From: Deltaproteobacteria bacterium
GTDB taxonomy: Bacteria > Myxococcota_A > Polyangia > Haliangiales > JADYYK01
Reading direction: 5' to 3'
Length of the DNA: 45,937 nucleotides
NCBI GenBank assembly: GCA_020853705.1
Contig: JADYYK010000011.1
Span: 1 to 45,937, forward strand
The number at the start of each line of letters is the position of its first letter. The stretch's first letter is position 1. The position numbers were made by a program, and so were the translations under genes. The notes below the pieces were generated by a model that worked only from the letters and a program-made list of their open reading frames with translations, was not told where the DNA came from and did not search any database. Positions 43,701 through 45,937 of the stretch are shown piece by piece.

Positions 43701-45052
43701 CTTTCGTGGTGCGCTTCATGCCGCCCGCGGTGGCCACGCGCTCGGGCGCCATCAGCGTCACCGCCACGCCAGGCGGCGGCGCCAGCGCCGCGGTCACCGG
43801 CAGCGGCCAGAGCGGCGCGGCGTTGACCGCCAGCCCCAGCAACCTCAGCCTGGGCGACGTCGATGTGGGTAGCGCCAGCGCGGTCGGCGACATCACCCTG
43901 AGCAACACCGGCTCGCTGCCCACCGGCGCGCTGACCATGCCGACCCCCGCGCCCGCGACCTTCACGGTGGTGGCGCCCACCACGGGAACCCCGTGCAGCT
44001 GGGGCGCGCCGCTCGCCGGGGGCGCCAGCTGTCGCTTCGGGGTGCGCTTCAGCCCGACCACGACCGGCAGCGCGGTCGGCACCCTGGCGGTGACCGCGAC
44101 CCCGGGCGGCGGTCCCTCGGTGGCGCTGTCGGGCGTCGGCCAGACGCCGCCCGCGCTGGAGGTGTCACCGGCGGCGGTCGACCTCGGAGTGCGCTACCTC
44201 GGCAGCACCACGACCCAGCTCCTCACCGTGCGCAACACCGGGACGCGCACCTCGGGGGCGCTGACGCTGGCGGTGACCGGCGCAGGCTTCACGCTGGCGC
44301 CGGTCGCGGGTGACTGCGGCAGCGGGCAAACCCTGGCCGGCGGCGCGTCGTGCACCACCCACGTGCAGTTCATGTCGGCGACGCGGGTCATCGACGCCAT
44401 GGGCAACCTGAGCGCCAGCATCCCCGGCGCCAGCGACAGCGCCACCCTGCTCGCCGACGCCATCGCGCCGGGGCGCCTGAGCGCGGTGGAGACCACGCTC
44501 AGCTGGGGCGTGATCCAGGTCGGCGCGGGCAGCCCCAGCAAGCAGCTGACGGTGCGCAACGACGGCGACGAGCCGGTCACCGGCCTCGCCGCCGTCGCCA
44601 TGCCCGAGGGCGAGTTCAAGCCGGCCCCGGGCGGCACCTGCACGCAGCAGCTCGCCGCCGGCGCGCAGTGCACCCAGCTGTACGTGGTGACCCCGGCGGC
44701 GGGCGGCGCGCGCAGCGCCGTGCTGCAGCTCGGCGGCACCTCGGCGGGCGCGGGCAATGTGAGCACCAGCGCCAGCGCAAGTGCCGTCGGTGGGTATCTG
44801 GTCTCGATCTCGCGCGCACCCGCGCAGAGCCCCAGCTATGTCGATCTGCTGTCGAACTTCGGCAATGGGTCGTGCACCAGCCCGTCGTGCAGCTACCTCA
44901 TGGCCGGCGGCGACAACATCATCCTCGCGGTACACGAGGTCGGTGGCGCCACCCTCTCGACCTGGCTGTCGGGCCCCTGCGCCGGCAGCGCCGCCCTGAG
45001 CTGCAGCTTCCTCCTGGCCGGCGACGTCAGCGCCACGGTGGTGTTCCGCTGA
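40778..45052 (+). CDS. Giant lipoprotein with 11 ASH (choice-of-anchor D) repeats
   Basis: 1424 residues. I start at ATG 40778, where GGGGG lies six bases before it; an upstream frame also exists. Lipobox LAAGC follows a short signal. A beta-rich N-terminal domain (about 25-130) is followed by 11 tandem ASH/choice-of-anchor D Ig-like repeats of about 107 residues, each with a DFG or DLG entry, a GASC-V-RF motif and Cys pairs. A C-terminal cap of about 85 residues holds four Cys. Such repeats form rod-like surface stalks. Probably an outer-membrane or surface adhesin-like fibre; ligand unknown. Confidence 0.88.
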   Translation: MRMTTITRALLLGSLASLAAGCGDGDRTVVALTIQRGDVAGPVHRIELEFALAGRPAAVTLREPDQRAITLPTSTTVELGPDSSGALYIAGTAIDGSGAIVGHGSVVIDARPGDTGRATLEFGIEAPRPVDGGLGDAGDDAGGGPVARLVLEPASRDLGEVVVGQRSSAATFTLENQGDAPSSPLGLSVVGAAAPAFELTGGDCAGVALAPAQRCSITLEFVPAAPGGSSAELLVQAGAAATLRAPLDGTGVPVGALRITPSPHDFGALVLGTASPVASFTVTMQGPGASGLLTTQLGGSDSTQFAVVSDGCVGNQLAAGASCVVTARFAPTSARAHSASLSVRGSPGGAAVAALAGVATEPPRLTLSPPSADLGSVVLPGTGAVQLFTVSNGGGVAAPVLSALLAGSDQGHFMLSSDGCTGVALAAGASCSVGVQFRPTTRGVKVAALRLSAAGQPVLMATLGATAQAPAALRAQPGAVSFGDVVIPNLTSASVTIDNPGDVATGSLAATLTGGAATQHSLLTDGCSGQQLGPGASCMMTLRFAPVRTGLDSASLAVTGAGATLTVAIEGSGLAQGALVASPAAGLGFADTLVGQSSATQTITLSNSGGTSTGALTTRIVNGDVGAFTMVANSCVNASLMPAGTCVVTLRFAPASAGNAAAQLEVAGSPGGVVTAPLAGRGLAPAVLAISPASRDFGVVIVGAPGPSQVFTVSNGGDVASGVPGATLTGSHAADYQVSASTCMAALAPGASCALTVRFTPSAGSVRDATLTATASPGGSAQASLTGTGNTPATLTLSPGALAFGTRLVGSDTTLDVTVSNGGQQTSGALGLPSSSDGAQFAIVAPSGGQPCAGVTTLAGGASCRFGVRFHPVGSGARSASISIGASPGGNPGLTATGTGQTAATLELLPAAFGFGALEVGTSATQPFTLSNRGEQAAGALTGPASSDAAFTIEAPASGPSCVGLTTLAGGASCAFVVRFMPPAVATRSGAISVTATPGGGASAAVTGSGQSGAALTASPSNLSLGDVDVGSASAVGDITLSNTGSLPTGALTMPTPAPATFTVVAPTTGTPCSWGAPLAGGASCRFGVRFSPTTTGSAVGTLAVTATPGGGPSVALSGVGQTPPALEVSPAAVDLGVRYLGSTTTQLLTVRNTGTRTSGALTLAVTGAGFTLAPVAGDCGSGQTLAGGASCTTHVQFMSATRVIDAMGNLSASIPGASDSATLLADAIAPGRLSAVETTLSWGVIQVGAGSPSKQLTVRNDGDEPVTGLAAVAMPEGEFKPAPGGTCTQQLAAGAQCTQLYVVTPAAGGARSAVLQLGGTSAGAGNVSTSASASAVGGYLVSISRAPAQSPSYVDLLSNFGNGSCTSPSCSYLMAGGDNIILAVHEVGGATLSTWLSGPCAGSAALSCSFLLAGDVSATVVFR

Positions 45053-45065
45053 GGCGGGCCGCGGC

Positions 45066-45937
45066 TCACTCGGGCGTGAAGACCTCGACGGTGGCGACCG
45101 CGGAGAAGGCCTGGCGGTCAGCGCCGCCGGGCATGTAGAACCGGCCGTCGAGCGACGCCGCGCCGGTGCCATGGCGCGGCGTCGTCATGTCGGGCAGCGC
45201 GGTCCAGCGGTCGGCCACCGGGTCGTAGGCCTCGACGGTGGCGAACACGCCCGAGCCGACCGCGCTGTTACCCTCGCCGCCGGCGACGATGACGCGCGCG
45301 CCGACCACCGCCGCCGCGGCGCCGCCGCGCGAGGTCGGCATGGGCTGGCGCGGCGACCAGGCGCGCTGCACCGGGTCGTAGGCCTGCACCGTGGTGCGGT
45401 GCGAGCCGATGGCCCCGGCGCGGCCGCCGATGGCCAGCAGCACGCCGCCGACGGCGACCCCGGCGCCGTGGTCGGTGACCTCGGGCAGCTCGGGCAGCCC
45501 GGCCTCCCAGCTGTCGGTGGCGACGTCATAGGCCGACAGCGTCTTGACCGCGCCGCCCGCGAAGCCCCCGGCCAGGTAGATCTTGCCGGCGATGGCGCCG
45601 GTGCAGGCAGCGCCGCGCTCGCTGCCGGCGGGCATCGCGGCGCGCGCGCTCCAGCTGTCGGCGCCGGGGTCGTAGAGATAGCTGCGCCCGACCGGGGTGA
45701 ACGACAGGGTGCGCAGCCCGCCGAGCACATACAGCTTTCCGTCCACGGCCGCCGCATTGACATGGTGTAAAGGTTCGGGCAGCGGCGCGACCTCGCGCCA
45801 GGTCCCGGTGTCGACGTCGAAGGCCTCCACGGTCGGCACCACCGCGGAGGCCCGGTCGAAGCCGCCGATGACATAGATCGAGCGCCCCAGGGCGACCACC
45901 GCGGTCTCCTGGCGGGGGCCGCGGGGCAGCGCGGGCA
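45066..45937 (-). CDS. Kelch-repeat protein, partial (start outside window)
   Basis: The frame stays open past the window's right edge, in the pattern LPRGPRQETAVVALGRSIYVIGG, which is itself a Kelch repeat start; the GTG at 45899 is therefore not the true start. About six Kelch blades are visible (IYVIGGFDRA, LYVLGGLRTL, IYLAGGFAGG, LLAIGGRAGA and others). Kelch proteins form beta-propellers that bind proteins or glycans. It is convergent with the ASH lipoprotein gene, with a 13-base gap. Cellular location unknown because the N-terminus is missing. Confidence 0.88.
   Translation of the reverse strand, partial: PALPRGPRQETAVVALGRSIYVIGGFDRASAVVPTVEAFDVDTGTWREVAPLPEPLHHVNAAAVDGKLYVLGGLRTLSFTPVGRSYLYDPGADSWSARAAMPAGSERGAACTGAIAGKIYLAGGFAGGAVKTLSAYDVATDSWEAGLPELPEVTDHGAGVAVGGVLLAIGGRAGAIGSHRTTVQAYDPVQRAWSPRQPMPTSRGGAAAAVVGARVIVAGGEGNSAVGSGVFATVEAYDPVADRWTALPDMTTPRHGTGAASLDGRFYMPGGADRQAFSAVATVEVFTPE

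Noticed and set aside
45066..45899. Kelch protein starting at GTG 45899
   Set aside because: The frame continues to the window edge through a Kelch motif, so the true start lies outside.

Overview
The window is very GC-rich (roughly 70%) and carries about 33 tightly packed protein-coding genes, almost all on overlapping or near-overlapping transcription units. No rRNA, tRNA, CRISPR array, transposase or phage gene was seen. The gene content points to a Myxococcota/Deltaproteobacteria-type predator-like soil or marine bacterium (Polyangia/Haliangium-like is my guess). It includes many lipoproteins, VWA lipoproteins, a Ser/Thr kinase fused to a sigma-54 activator, DUF1844 next to HtrA, choice-of-anchor (ASH) repeat lipoproteins, and a DUF4157 protein. 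This lineage call is inference from content, not from a marker gene.

Layout. 1-6.3 kb: a subtilisin-like lipoprotein with a repeated GVGPSPL heptapeptide, an AraC regulator divergent from a VOC protein, and two tandem paralogous VWA-type lipoproteins. 6.3-7.9 kb: an NtrC-type response regulator. 7.9-17.2 kb (minus strand): a complete Bat (aerotolerance-type) operon, read moxR, DUF58, BatD-like, batA, batB, a TPR/BatC-like protein with a huge Q/N/G tract, batD, batE; most junctions are 4-base stop/start overlaps. 17.4-20.6 kb (plus): a small acidic protein, DUF1844, an HtrA-type lipoprotein protease and a Lys/Gly-rich exported protein. 20.8-26.8 kb (minus): an ECF sigma factor and a 1771-residue kinase/NTPase/TPR/GAF/sigma-54-activator fusion with a recognisable promoter. 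26.9-31 kb: a zinc-ribbon, coiled-coil, tail-anchored protein; a response regulator/diguanylate cyclase; a MutH/Sau3AI-like nuclease. 31-36.2 kb (minus): a probable five-gene unit of HARE-HTH/degenerate-Mrr protein, lipB, a Ddl-like ATP-grasp ligase, a GNAT acetyltransferase and a HEAT-repeat lipoprotein. 36.4-37.5 kb: ddl. 37.6-45.9 kb: a DUF4157 (eCIS-core metallopeptidase-like) protein, a TPR membrane protein, a giant lipoprotein with 11 ASH repeats, and a Kelch-repeat protein cut by the window edge.

The most unusual layer is repeat biology. Pure hexanucleotide tracts of the unit GTGCTC occur at four loci (14.15, 20.71, 23.51 and 25.66 kb). The three coding ones are read in the same frame as (Ser-Thr)n. 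Other hexamers (CTTCCG, GGCAAG, TTGTCC, AGCGTC) occur elsewhere, so length changes preserve reading frames. A second repeat family, GVGPSPL (21 bp), is scattered five times through one protease with a trimmed copy in the big kinase. The two tandem VWA lipoprotein genes share a 110-bp block that differs by a single base, which looks like gene conversion. These repeats, the kinase fusion and the stand-alone DUF4157 protein are the best candidates for undescribed biology.
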